DNA of 64,000 bases from Chelatococcus asaccharovorans. Lineage in GTDB: Bacteria > Pseudomonadota > Alphaproteobacteria > Rhizobiales > Beijerinckiaceae. Position 1 is the stretch's first letter; each line of letters starts with the position of its first letter. The stretch is from positions 431,719 through 495,718 of the forward strand of contig NZ_QJJK01000005.1 of NCBI RefSeq assembly GCF_003201475.1, given 5' to 3'. The notes beneath the pieces are model-generated. The model searched no databases and was not told the DNA's origin. It saw nothing but the letters and a program-made list of their open reading frames with translations. Shown piece by piece: positions 20,373 to 29,375 of the stretch. The position numbers were made by a program, and so were the translations under genes.

Positions 20373-23336
20373 ATGTCTCTGACGACAGAAATTGAAACCC
20401 GATTGTCCAATCCGCCGGCCATGGCGGTGGGCTCGGCCCGCCCCGGAACTGAGCCGGGATATCAGCTCATCCGCCGCAATGGGGCGGTGACACCGTTCGA
20501 TCCGTCCAAGATCGCCGTCGCCCTGACCAAGGCGTTCCTTGCCGTCGAAGGCTCCGGCGCGGCCGCCTCCCGCCGGGTGCACGACATCGTTGCGGATCTG
20601 ACCGACCAGATCGTGGCGGCGCTGACCCGTCGCGTCGAAGCCGGGCGCACCTTCCATATCGAGGATGTGCAGGACCAGGTGGAACTCGCCCTCATGCGCA
20701 GCGAGCACCACAAGGTGGCCCGCGCCTATGTGCTCTATCGCGAGGAACGGGCCCGCGAGCGTGCCCGCGCCGCCAATGAGGCGAAAGCGACGGCGGTAGA
20801 GCCGCGCCTCCAAATGAAGGACGCCGACGGCGCTTTGGTGCCGCTCGACGAGGCGCGGCTTGCCGCCATCATCGACGAAGCCTGCGCCGGCCTCGAAGGG
20901 GTGGCACCGGAGGCGATCCTCGCGGAGACGCGCCGCAACCTCTATGACGGCATCAGCCGGGACGAGCTGGCGCTCGCGCCGATCCTCGCGGCCCGCACCC
21001 TCGTCGAGACCGAGCCGGACTATGCCAAGGTCTCCGCCCGGCTCCTGAACGACAAGCTGCGGCGCGAAGCCTTGAGCTTCGTCTTCGGCCAAGCGGAGGA
21101 AGCGACCCAGGCCGAAATGGCCGCACGCTATCCCAGCTATTTCCAGGCCTATGTGAAGGCCGGCATCGACCATGAGCTTCTCGATCCGGAACTTGCGCAC
21201 TTCGACCTCGCGCGTCTTGCCGGCGCCTTGAGGCCCGAGCGTGACCTCAATTTCGACTATCTCGGCTTCCAGACGCTCTATGACCGCTATTTCCTGCATG
21301 TGCGCGGCACCCGCTTCGAGCTGGCGCAGGCCTTCTTCATGCGTGTCGCCATGGGCGTTGCCCTGCGCGAGGTTGACCGGGACGAGAAGGCGATCGAATT
21401 CTACAATCTGCTCTCCTCCTTCCGGTTCATGTCATCGACGCCGACGCTGTTCAATGCCGGCACGCGCCGCTCGCAGCTCGCCTCCTGCTTCCTGACGACG
21501 GTGTCGGACGATCTCGACGGCATCTTCAAGGCCATCAAGGATAACGCCTTGCTCGCCAAATATTCCGGCGGCCTCGGCAACGACTGGACGCCGGTGCGCG
21601 GCCTCGGCGCCCATATCAAGGGCACCAACGGCGAGAGCCAGGGTGTCGTGCCGTTCCTGAAGGTCGCCAATGACACGGCGATCGCCGTGAACCAGGGCGG
21701 CAAGAGGAAGGGCGCCGTCTGCGCTTATCTCGAGACCTGGCATGTGGATATCGAGGAGTTCCTCGATCTCAGGAAGAACACGGGCGACGACCGCCGCCGC
21801 ACCCATGACATGAACACGGCCAACTGGGTGCCGGACCTGTTCATGCAGCGTGTGGAGGCCGATGGCGTATGGACGCTGTTCTCGCCGGACGAGGTGCCGG
21901 ATCTGCACGATCTCTACGGCCCCGCCTTCCGCGAAGCCTATGAGGCCTATGAGGGGAAGGCCGCACGCGGCGAGATGCACGTGTTCAAGCAGGTGAGGGC
22001 GGTCGATCTCTGGCGGCGCATGCTGACCATGCTGTTCGAGACCGGCCACCCCTGGCTCACCTTCAAGGATCCCTGCAACATCCGCTCGCCCCAGGGGCAT
22101 GTCGGCGTGGTGCATTCCTCGAACCTCTGCACCGAGATCACGCTGAACACGTCCCACGACGAGGTGGCTGTCTGCAATCTCGGCTCCGTCAATCTGGCAG
22201 CCCATGTCACGGCCGACGGCCTTGACAGGGAGAAGCTGGCGGCGACGGTCAAAACCGCGATGCGCATGCTCGACAATGTCATCGACATCAATTTCTACAC
22301 GATCCCCGAGGCGCGCCGGTCGAACCTGCGGCATCGGCCGGTCGGCCTCGGGCTGATGGGTTTCCAGGACGCCTTGCAGACGCTGCGTATTCCCTATGGC
22401 TCGGACGCGGCCATCACCTTCGCCGACGAGAGCATGGAGGCGATTTCCTTCCATGCGATCGCTTCCTCCGTCGATCTCGCGGCGGAGCGCGGGCGCTATT
22501 CCTCCTTCGAGGGCTCGCTGTGGTCGCGCGGCATCCTGCCGATCGATTCGGTCGGCCTGCTGGCGGAGGCCCGAGGGGTCGCGTCCGAGGAGGGCGTTTT
22601 CAATCGCGCCGCGACGCTCGATTGGGAGGGCCTGCGCCAGCGCGTGGTGACGACCGGCCTGCGCAATTCCAATACGATGGCGATCGCGCCCACCGCGACC
22701 ATCTCCAATATCTGCGGCGTCAGCCAGTCGATCGAGCCCGCCTATCAGAACCTCTTCGTGAAATCCAACATGTCGGGCGATTTCACCGTGGTGAACGCCG
22801 CGCTGGTGCGCGACCTCAAGGCGCGCGGCCTGTGGGACGAGGTGATGGTGTCGGACCTCAAATATTTCGACGGCAGCGTCGGCCAGATCGACCGTGTGCC
22901 CGACGATCTCAAGGCGCTCTATGCCACGGCCTTCGAGATCGATTCCGCATGGCTGATCGAGGCGGCCGCGCGCCGGCAGAAATGGATCGACCAGGCGCAA
23001 TCGCTCAATCTCTATATCGCCAATCCGTCCGGCCGGAAGCTCGATACGCTCTATCGCCTGGCCTGGCAGCGCGGCCTGAAGACGACCTATTACCTGCGCT
23101 CGCGCTCCGCGACCCATGTCGAGAAGTCCACGCTGAAGGGCACGGACGGCAAGCTCAATGCGGTGTCCGCGGTCTCTGCGGTCTTGCCATCGGCCGCGGT
23201 CGCACCGGCGAAAGCGCCAATCTTCGTTGCCGAGGCGCGCAGCTCCGGCGATGCGACGGCGGGCGATGTGGACTTAGGTAACGCCTGGGGCAAGGCCTGC
23301 GCCATCGACGACCCGGATTGCGAAGCCTGCCAATAG
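20373..23336 (+). CDS. nrdA: Ribonucleoside-diphosphate reductase large subunit
   Basis: A 987-aa catalytic subunit reducing NDPs to dNDPs. It has two N-terminal ATP-cone modules (about residues 30-130 and 145-235), then the ten-stranded barrel with STPTLFNAGT, the active-site stretch SSNLCTEITLNTS, GSVNLAAHV and AIAPTATISNICGVSQSIEP, and a C-terminal thiol pair (DDPDCEAC). The ATG at 20373 follows AGAAGGGG. Double ATP-cones plus the adjacent Phe-site NrdB point to a class Ic enzyme. The gene is preceded by a cobalamin riboswitch. No nrdI or nrdH is present nearby. Confidence 0.94.
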   Translation: MSLTTEIETRLSNPPAMAVGSARPGTEPGYQLIRRNGAVTPFDPSKIAVALTKAFLAVEGSGAAASRRVHDIVADLTDQIVAALTRRVEAGRTFHIEDVQDQVELALMRSEHHKVARAYVLYREERARERARAANEAKATAVEPRLQMKDADGALVPLDEARLAAIIDEACAGLEGVAPEAILAETRRNLYDGISRDELALAPILAARTLVETEPDYAKVSARLLNDKLRREALSFVFGQAEEATQAEMAARYPSYFQAYVKAGIDHELLDPELAHFDLARLAGALRPERDLNFDYLGFQTLYDRYFLHVRGTRFELAQAFFMRVAMGVALREVDRDEKAIEFYNLLSSFRFMSSTPTLFNAGTRRSQLASCFLTTVSDDLDGIFKAIKDNALLAKYSGGLGNDWTPVRGLGAHIKGTNGESQGVVPFLKVANDTAIAVNQGGKRKGAVCAYLETWHVDIEEFLDLRKNTGDDRRRTHDMNTANWVPDLFMQRVEADGVWTLFSPDEVPDLHDLYGPAFREAYEAYEGKAARGEMHVFKQVRAVDLWRRMLTMLFETGHPWLTFKDPCNIRSPQGHVGVVHSSNLCTEITLNTSHDEVAVCNLGSVNLAAHVTADGLDREKLAATVKTAMRMLDNVIDINFYTIPEARRSNLRHRPVGLGLMGFQDALQTLRIPYGSDAAITFADESMEAISFHAIASSVDLAAERGRYSSFEGSLWSRGILPIDSVGLLAEARGVASEEGVFNRAATLDWEGLRQRVVTTGLRNSNTMAIAPTATISNICGVSQSIEPAYQNLFVKSNMSGDFTVVNAALVRDLKARGLWDEVMVSDLKYFDGSVGQIDRVPDDLKALYATAFEIDSAWLIEAAARRQKWIDQAQSLNLYIANPSGRKLDTLYRLAWQRGLKTTYYLRSRSATHVEKSTLKGTDGKLNAVSAVSAVLPSAAVAPAKAPIFVAEARSSGDATAGDVDLGNAWGKACAIDDPDCEACQ

Positions 23337-23412
23337 GGGACACCGCCCTGGAACGCGATCGCCCCCTTGAGACCAATCCACGTTCAAGAATTGCCCAAGC
23401 GCTACCATCGTC

Positions 23413-23536
23413 ATCACCGGGCTTGTCCCGGTGATCCCGACCGGAAAGGCGCCTCAATAAATCGGGATGGCAACGGAACTAGGCTGTAGCCGAGTTCCGC
23501 GTTGGACAAGTTGAAGTCGGGCAAGCCCGACTTCAA
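23413..23536. repeat. Palindromic repeats between nrdA and nrdB
   Basis: Two perfect hairpins: ATCACCGGG-CTTGT-CCCGGTGAT (23413-23435) and a 26-bp palindrome with 12-bp arms TTGAAGTCGGGC/GCCCGACTTCAA around AA (23511-23536). These are REP-like elements; the 340-base gap shows no convincing gene. They may tune nrdA-nrdB mRNA stability. Confidence 0.65.
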
Positions 23537-23676
23537 TGACAAGCCCGGCCATGACAACAGAGAATGCTGAATGTCGATTGAACCTAGAGGGAAGCCCTTG
23601 CCCGCAGGGCCGGGGTGGGGTGAAGGCCCCCGCCCCCCCGGGGCCACTGCCCAAATTCATCCTGGAGAATAAAAGA

Positions 23677-24807
23677 ATGCTCGACTGGTCAGAGCCGAAG
23701 GCAACAACCGCGCTCCCATTCCAGCCCTCGCTGTCCGGCCAGCAGCCCGCTGGCGACGCGACGGGCCTCGGCACCATCGATCGCGGTGGCCAGCGCGTGT
23801 CCGTCGATGACAAGGCGATGATCAACTGCCGCGCCGACGTGAACCAGCTGCTGCCGCTCAAGTATAAATGGGCGTGGGAGAAATATCTCGCTGGTTGCAA
23901 CAACCACTGGATGCCGACCGAAGTCTCCATGCAGGCCGATATCGCCTTGTGGAAATCACGCGACGGCCTGACGGAGGACGAACGCCGCGCCATCAAGCGC
24001 AATCTCGGCTTCTTCGCGGCCTCCGAAAGCCTCGTCGCCAATAATATCGTGCTGGCTATCTATCGCCATCTGACCAATCCGGAATGCCGGCAGTATCTGC
24101 TGCGCCAGGCCTTCGAGGAGGCGGTCCACACCCACACCTTCCAGTATATCGTGGAGAGCCTCGGCCTCGACGAGGGCGAGCTGTTCAACATGTATCGCGA
24201 GGTCCCCTCGATTACTGACAAGGCGGCCTGGGCGCTGAAGCACACGCAGCATCTCGACGATCCCGACTTCAAGACCGGCACGCCGGCGGCGGACCAGGCC
24301 TTCCTACGCGATCTCGTGGCCTTCTACGTCGTCTTCGAGGGCATGTGGTTCTATACGGGCTTCGCACAGATCCTGTCGCTCGGCCGGCGCAACAAGATGG
24401 TCGGCATTGCCGAGCAATACCAGTACATCCTGAGGGATGAGAGTATTCATCTCAATTTCGGCATCGACGTCATCAACCAGATCAAGCACGAGAACCCGCA
24501 TCTCTGGACATCGGCCTTCCAGGACGAAATGCGCGGGATGCTGCGCGACGCGGCGGAGCTCGAAGCGTCCTATGGACGGGACACCATGCCGCGCGGTTTT
24601 CTCGGCCTGAATGCCGCGCTCTGCGAGCAGTACATGCATTTCATCGCCAACCGGCGCTGCGCGCAGCTCGGGCTTTCGCCGGTCTTTCCCGAGACGGACA
24701 ATCCCTTTCCCTGGATGTCCGAGGCGATGGATCTGAAGAAGGAAAAGAACTTCTTCGAGACACGCGTCATCGAATACCAGAACGGCGGCGCGCTGAGCTG
24801 GGATTGA
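23677..24807 (+). CDS. nrdB: Ribonucleotide reductase small subunit, class Ic type (Mn/Fe, no tyrosyl radical)
   Basis: A 376-aa ferritin-like radical subunit. Metal ligands by spacing: Glu117 (ASESLVANN), Glu148 and His151 ([10 protein letters not shown]), Glu221 ([10 protein letters not shown]), Glu255 and His258 (RDESIHLNF). The radical-tyrosine position is Phe155, and the first ligand is Glu rather than Asp. Spacings (31, 3, 4, 73, 34 and 3 residues) equal those I recall for Chlamydia trachomatis R2 (E89, E120, H123, F127, E193, E227, H230). The ATG at 23677 follows CTGGAGAAT. It lies downstream of nrdA. Confidence 0.93.
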   Translation: MLDWSEPKATTALPFQPSLSGQQPAGDATGLGTIDRGGQRVSVDDKAMINCRADVNQLLPLKYKWAWEKYLAGCNNHWMPTEVSMQADIALWKSRDGLTEDERRAIKRNLGFFAASESLVANNIVLAIYRHLTNPECRQYLLRQAFEEAVHTHTFQYIVESLGLDEGELFNMYREVPSITDKAAWALKHTQHLDDPDFKTGTPAADQAFLRDLVAFYVVFEGMWFYTGFAQILSLGRRNKMVGIAEQYQYILRDESIHLNFGIDVINQIKHENPHLWTSAFQDEMRGMLRDAAELEASYGRDTMPRGFLGLNAALCEQYMHFIANRRCAQLGLSPVFPETDNPFPWMSEAMDLKKEKNFFETRVIEYQNGGALSWD

Positions 24808-24820
24808 TTGGTCCGGAGAG

Positions 24821-25034
24821 CCCCCACCCCTTACCCCTCCCCCGCGGATCTTGGGCTTGTCCAAGATCCGCGGGCATCTGCGCAAGTCGCGCAAGCCCGA
24901 CTTGCGTTGGGGGGCATCCCACGTTGAGAATTCTGGATAGCGGATCGGCCTTCCGTCCGCTTCGTCGCACGATGGCTTGGCCTCCACGCTGCCGTCGCCC
25001 CTCCCCCTTTGCGGGGAGGGGTAAGGGGTGGGGG
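24821..25034. repeat. Intergenic element with 22-bp perfect inverted repeats after nrdB
   Basis: A 22-bp C-rich arm (24821-24842; CCCCCACCCCTTACC then CCTCCCC) is perfectly inverted at 25013-25034. Inside are a 14-bp-arm hairpin CCCGCGGATCTTGG-GCTTGT-CCAAGATCCGCGGG (24841-24874), probably serving as the nrdB terminator, and a GCAAGTCG/CGACTTGC pair (24882-24905). No gene is seen. It resembles a dispersed mini-element flanked by its own ends. Confidence 0.65.
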
Positions 25035-25085
25035 GTTAGAGCAATTCCGGACGCAGAACCGCTGCACACTTCCGCTGGAATGGCT

Positions 25086-25844
25086 CTAACCGTCGATCGG
25101 CACGGGACGCTGGTTCTCGTCAACGGCGACCATCACGAAGCTGCCTTGCCCGCAGAGCCGGCGCGTGCCGGCCAGGAGGTCCTCGCTCCAGAGATCGATG
25201 GCGATGGTCATGGAGCTGCGGCCGGTGGCCTCGACCCTCGGCACGAGTTCCATGACCTCTCCCTGCCCGATGGCGTGGGTGAAGTTGACCTCCCGCGTCG
25301 CGGCCATGACGATCGGCTTGCGGGCATGGCGCGTCGCCGTGATGAAGGCTGCCTTCCCCATGGCGGCGAGCGCGTTGCCGCCATAGAGTGTGCCGTAGTG
25401 GCTGAGCTGCTGTGGGAAGACCATCTCGACCATGCGGAAGACACCGTCGTCGCCCCCATCGGGTTGGAGAGGCGGCAGCGTCGCGCCGGCCTCGACGCCG
25501 ACGGCCACCATGTTGAAGACCCCACGCGTGCACAGTCGCCGTTCGCCGGTGAGAAGCGCCTCCGCATGGAGCTCCACCGCGGCGCTGACAGAGCGTCGCC
25601 CGACGCGAACAAGGCGGCCGGTGAGTTCGACGATCTCGCCGAGCCGCGCGGGGGCGGCGAAGTCGATGCGCTCGCAGGAGGCCGTGACGAAATCGACCCG
25701 CCCATGGCGCGAGGCGGCGATGAACGCCACCTTGTCCATATGCGAGAGGCCGACGCCGCCGAACAGGGTGCCGTGGTGATTGGTATCGCCGGGAAAGACG
25801 ATGTCGACGAGGCGGGTCACGGGCCCGGGATTGTCGGCGCTCAT
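25086..25844 (-). CDS. Acyl-CoA thioesterase with two hotdog domains
   Basis: A 252-aa protein with two tandem acyl-CoA hydrolase repeats. Repeat 1 carries VFPGDTNHHGTLFGGVGLSHMDKVAFIAASRH; repeat 2 carries VFPQQLSHYGTLYGGNALAAMGKAAFITATRH. Each ends in the family's motif region (FDxxAPARLGEIVEL; VNFTHAIGQGEVMEL). The ATG at 25844 overlaps the metE stop (ATGA), so it is coupled to metE and presumably under the same cobalamin riboswitch. The catalytic Asp/Asn of the BFIT/YciA class is replaceable by N in repeat 1 (TNHHGT). Substrate unknown. Confidence 0.85.
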   Translation of the reverse strand: MSADNPGPVTRLVDIVFPGDTNHHGTLFGGVGLSHMDKVAFIAASRHGRVDFVTASCERIDFAAPARLGEIVELTGRLVRVGRRSVSAAVELHAEALLTGERRLCTRGVFNMVAVGVEAGATLPPLQPDGGDDGVFRMVEMVFPQQLSHYGTLYGGNALAAMGKAAFITATRHARKPIVMAATREVNFTHAIGQGEVMELVPRVEATGRSSMTIAIDLWSEDLLAGTRRLCGQGSFVMVAVDENQRPVPIDG

Positions 25845-28216
25845 TCGGCGGCCTGCGCCGTGGCGCTGCGCAACTGTCGGGCGGCGGCGACCATATTGAC
25901 GAGCGCCGGCCGCACCTCCTCCCATTTGCGCGTCTTCAGCCCGCAATCCGGGTTCACCCAGATCTGGTCGGGGCTGAGCCGTTCTGCCGCGCGATGCAGC
26001 AAATCGACCATCTCCTGGACCGTCGGCACGCGCGGCGAATGGATGTCGTAGACACCAGGCCCGATTTCATTGGGGTAACGATAGGTCACGAAGGCATCCA
26101 GCAGTTCCATCTTCGAGCGCGACGTCTCGATGGAGATGACATCGGCATCCATCGCGCCGATCGAAGCAATGATGTCGTTGAATTCAGAATAGCACATATG
26201 CGTGTGGATCTGCGTCGCGTCGCGCACGCCCGAAGCCGACAGGCGGAACGCCGTCACCGCCCAGTCGAGATAGGCTGGCCAGTCGCCGCGCCGGAGCGGC
26301 AGCCCCTCGCGGATGGCCGGCTCGTCGATCTGGATGACGCCGATACCGGCGGCCTCGAGATCCGTGACCTCATCACGAAGGGCGAGCGCGATCTGCCGGC
26401 AGACCTCGGCCTTCGGCAGGTCGTCGCGCACGAAGGACCAGAACAGCATGGTGACCGGCCCGGTCAGCATGCCCTTCATCGGCTTCTGCGTCAGCGACTG
26501 GGCATGGGACGACCATCGCACGGTCATGGCCGCCGGCCGCGACACATCGCCGAAGATGATCGGCGGGCGGACATAGCGCGAGCCATAGCTCTGCACCCAG
26601 CCATGCCGGGTAAAGGCATAGCCGGCTAACTGCTCGCCAAAGTACTGGACCATGTCGTTGCGCTCGAACTCGCCATGCACGAGGACATCGAGGCCGATCT
26701 CCTCCTGCCAGCGAACGGCCGCCTCGGTCTCACGCTGCAGAAAGGCCTCGTAGTCGCTGTCGCTGAGCGCCCCCCTGGCATGGGCGGCGCGGGCCTTGCG
26801 GACCTCCGCTGTCTGCGGGAAGGAGCCGATGGTCGTCGTGGGGAAGGCCGGCAGGTTGAGCGCGGCCTGCTGCAGCTTGCGCCGCATGGGGAAGGGCGAC
26901 TGGCGCGCGGCCATCGCGGGCGTCACTGCGGCTGCGCGCCCCTGGACGGCCGGATCATGCACCTTCGCGGATGTCCGGCGCGCCTCGGCGGCCTTGGTCG
27001 ATGCCTCGAGCGCGGCGCCGACACTGGCGCGGCCATGGGTGAGGGCGGTGCCGAGCGTGACGAGTTCTTCCATTTTCTGCACGGAAAAGGCGAGCCAGTC
27101 CCTGAGGTCGGCGTCGAGTTCCGTCTCGCGTGCCAGGTCGATCGGCACATGCAGCATCGAGCAGGAGGGCGCGAGCTGGATGTGGTCGCGCCCGCGCCGC
27201 GCCAGGGCTGGCTCCAGCCTGTCCAGCAATGCTGCAAGATCGGCGCGCCAGACATTGCGGCCGTCGATGATGCCGAGCGACAGCACGAGTCCCTGCGGCG
27301 CGCTGGCCAGCACGGCATCGAGCTGTTCGGGGGCGCGCGCGAGATCGATATGCAGCCCGGCGACAGGCAGCGTCACGGCGGTGACCAGATTCTCGCCGAG
27401 CGCGCCGAAATAGGGGACGAGCATGATCTTGAGATCGGGCAGCGCATGGGCGAAGAGGCCATAGGCCTCGTGCAGCGCCTGCCGGGTCCCGTCGTCGAGG
27501 TCGAGCACCAGGCAGGGCTCGTCGATCTGCACCCAGGTCGCGCCATTGGCGGCGAGGCGCCGCAGCACGTCGACATAGACGGGAAGGAGTGCGCCGAGAA
27601 GCGACAGGGGATCGAAGGCCGGATCCTTGCTCTTGCCCAGCTTGAGATAGGTCACCGGTCCGAGCAGCACCGGCCGTGTCTCGAAGCCGAGCGCCTTTGC
27701 CTCGCGATATTCCTCGACAGGCTTCAGGGACGCCAACGAAAAGACCTGATCGGCTGCGAATTCCGGCACCATATAGTGGTAGTTGGTGTCGAACCACTTG
27801 GTCATTTCCAGCGCCGGCACTCCGGCTTCGTGATCGTGACCGTGCCCATGACCGTCACACCCATCGCCATGCGCGTCGCCTTGTGTGCCGCGCGCCATCG
27901 CGAAATAGGTCTCGAGCGGGACTTGCCCGCCGGTCCAGCCATAGGCGGGCGGGATTGCGCCGACCATGGCGCTGGTGTCGAGCACGTGATCGTAAAGCGA
28001 GAAGTCGTTCGACGGGATCGCGGTCACCCCCAACGCATGCTGCCGCGCCCAATTGGCGGCGCGCAGGGCTGCGGCCGTTTCCAGGAGCTGCGAGCTGCTG
28101 GATTGACCTGACCAGAAGTGTTCGAGCGCGGCCTTGAGTTCACGGCGCGGACCCATCCGCGGCGTGCCAAGCGTGCTGATGACGAGAGATTGTGAAGACA
28201 TCGATTTGGAAGACAT
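25841..28216 (-). CDS. metE: Cobalamin-independent methionine synthase
   Basis: Transfers the methyl group of 5-methyltetrahydropteroyltri-L-glutamate to homocysteine; zinc enzyme. The catalytic zinc ligands are visible in the C-terminal barrel: His and Cys in THMCYSEFND, Glu in ISIETSRSKME, Cys in VNPDCGLKTRKWEEV. The N-terminal barrel carries ALEMTKWFDTNYHYMVPE. An unusual His-rich loop (HGDGCDGHGHGHDHEAG) sits before that motif (27827-27877). Two ATG starts are possible, 28216 and 28201; neither has a strong ribosome site. A cobalamin riboswitch lies directly upstream and a thioesterase gene overlaps the end. Confidence 0.94.
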   Translation of the reverse strand: MSSKSMSSQSLVISTLGTPRMGPRRELKAALEHFWSGQSSSSQLLETAAALRAANWARQHALGVTAIPSNDFSLYDHVLDTSAMVGAIPPAYGWTGGQVPLETYFAMARGTQGDAHGDGCDGHGHGHDHEAGVPALEMTKWFDTNYHYMVPEFAADQVFSLASLKPVEEYREAKALGFETRPVLLGPVTYLKLGKSKDPAFDPLSLLGALLPVYVDVLRRLAANGATWVQIDEPCLVLDLDDGTRQALHEAYGLFAHALPDLKIMLVPYFGALGENLVTAVTLPVAGLHIDLARAPEQLDAVLASAPQGLVLSLGIIDGRNVWRADLAALLDRLEPALARRGRDHIQLAPSCSMLHVPIDLARETELDADLRDWLAFSVQKMEELVTLGTALTHGRASVGAALEASTKAAEARRTSAKVHDPAVQGRAAAVTPAMAARQSPFPMRRKLQQAALNLPAFPTTTIGSFPQTAEVRKARAAHARGALSDSDYEAFLQRETEAAVRWQEEIGLDVLVHGEFERNDMVQYFGEQLAGYAFTRHGWVQSYGSRYVRPPIIFGDVSRPAAMTVRWSSHAQSLTQKPMKGMLTGPVTMLFWSFVRDDLPKAEVCRQIALALRDEVTDLEAAGIGVIQIDEPAIREGLPLRRGDWPAYLDWAVTAFRLSASGVRDATQIHTHMCYSEFNDIIASIGAMDADVISIETSRSKMELLDAFVTYRYPNEIGPGVYDIHSPRVPTVQEMVDLLHRAAERLSPDQIWVNPDCGLKTRKWEEVRPALVNMVAAARQLRSATAQAAE

Positions 28217-28334
28217 CGGCTTGAACCCAAATGTTGGGAGCAAAGGCCGAGCGGCAGGCAAACAGCCCCGTCACGGGCAACCGTCGACGAGCCTGCAAGC
28301 GCACCACCGGGACACCCCGCCCAGGGACGTTATC

Positions 28335-28515
28335 AGGCCGCGGCAGGTCTCCTGGCTTGCGGGTCCATGCTTTCGCCCGGCCTTCCCGGAGCACGATGCT
28401 CCAGTGACACGGAATGGGCGACAGCTCACCGCTCACAGTTGCGGGGGCAGCTCCAGCATAGGCGTTCTGGAAGAACGCCGCACCGGATTCCCTCTTAGCT
28501 CCGGTGCCTCACGCA
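28335..28515 (-). promoter_or_regulatory. Cobalamin riboswitch upstream of metE
   Basis: On the minus strand, in order: GGGAATCCGGTGCGG, CCCCCGCAACTGTGAGCGG (from 28450 leftwards), CTCCGGGAAGGCCGGGCG and the B12 box GCCAGGAGACCTGCC (28356-28342). These are all the diagnostic cobalamin aptamer segments. It lies about 120 nt ahead of the metE start and should repress this B12-independent enzyme when cobalamin is available. Confidence 0.95.
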
Positions 28516-28749
28516 AGGCCCGGAGAACCACGACGTCGGCGAATGTGCCTCGCGGGCGGGAGTGTGTCAAGATAGATATAAAGACATGCTTATATCGTAA
28601 TCTTCTTGCAGGCCATGGCGTGGTGTATTCCGGCGCTGCACAGGGAGCCGAGGCGGTGAGGACGAGCGGAAAAACAATCCGCTCGAGGCTGGACTTTCCC
28701 CGGTCTGCTATGGCAAATAGCTGCCCATGTGACGGCTCCGTCGTCCTAT

Positions 28750-28834
28750 GCGGGTGTGGTGGAACTGGTAGACGCGCCGGACTCAAAATCCGGTTCCGAA
28801 AGGAGTGTCGGTTCGATTCCGACCACCCGCACCA
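28750..28834 (+). tRNA. tRNA-Leu (anticodon CAA)
   Basis: The acceptor arms GCGGGTG and CACCCGC pair fully and the CCA end is encoded (28832-28834). The anticodon stem CCGGA/TCCGG encloses the loop CTCAAAA, giving anticodon CAA. A variable arm of leucine type and the T-arm GGTTCGATTCC are present. About 540 bases to the next gene (28835-29375) contain no convincing gene; a short hairpin GGGCACC-type element lies near 29105-29125. Confidence 0.96.
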
Positions 28835-29375
28835 CTTTCTCGGGCTGCCGCGCTTACGGGCAGAGATACGGAAATCTGGAACCCGTTGGCTAAGCTGGAT
28901 GTCTGCCAACCAGCGAGGCGTGCTGTCGGTTCTGCCCCCCTCCAAGGTCGCGCGCGGTCGAGCCTCAGGCTCGTGAACAAGCGGGCGTCCAGGCATTCCG
29001 CCCGGACCTGACCGCTGAGCGGCGTCGTGAAGCCGCTGTTGGTCAGCACTCCGGGCCGCGCACAACGCGATAATGCCGCATTCCCCGCGGAAAAATATCC
29101 CGCGAGCACCCATAAGGTGCCCGCCGTGGCTTCGGCTTATCAGCTTATCGGGCTCAGACGGCACCTCATCGCGCATCTCACGCCGATTACACGCAGCGGC
29201 GTGCGAACGCGAAAGTTGCTCTCCGCCTGCGAAAGACCGGGGCCGGTTTCACCGCCATGGTGTCGACATGGCCGGGACGAAGGTTGGCTGACCAATCGTG
29301 TCCGACGTCGCCTCTTCGAGGCGGCGCCTGAACACCGACGCAGACGGGGCCGCATTGCGCGGAGGCAGGACGATC

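Noticed and set aside
28433..29176. Minus-strand open frame spanning the tRNA-Leu and the metE riboswitch edge
   Set aside because: It runs straight through a perfect tRNA gene and shows no protein features.
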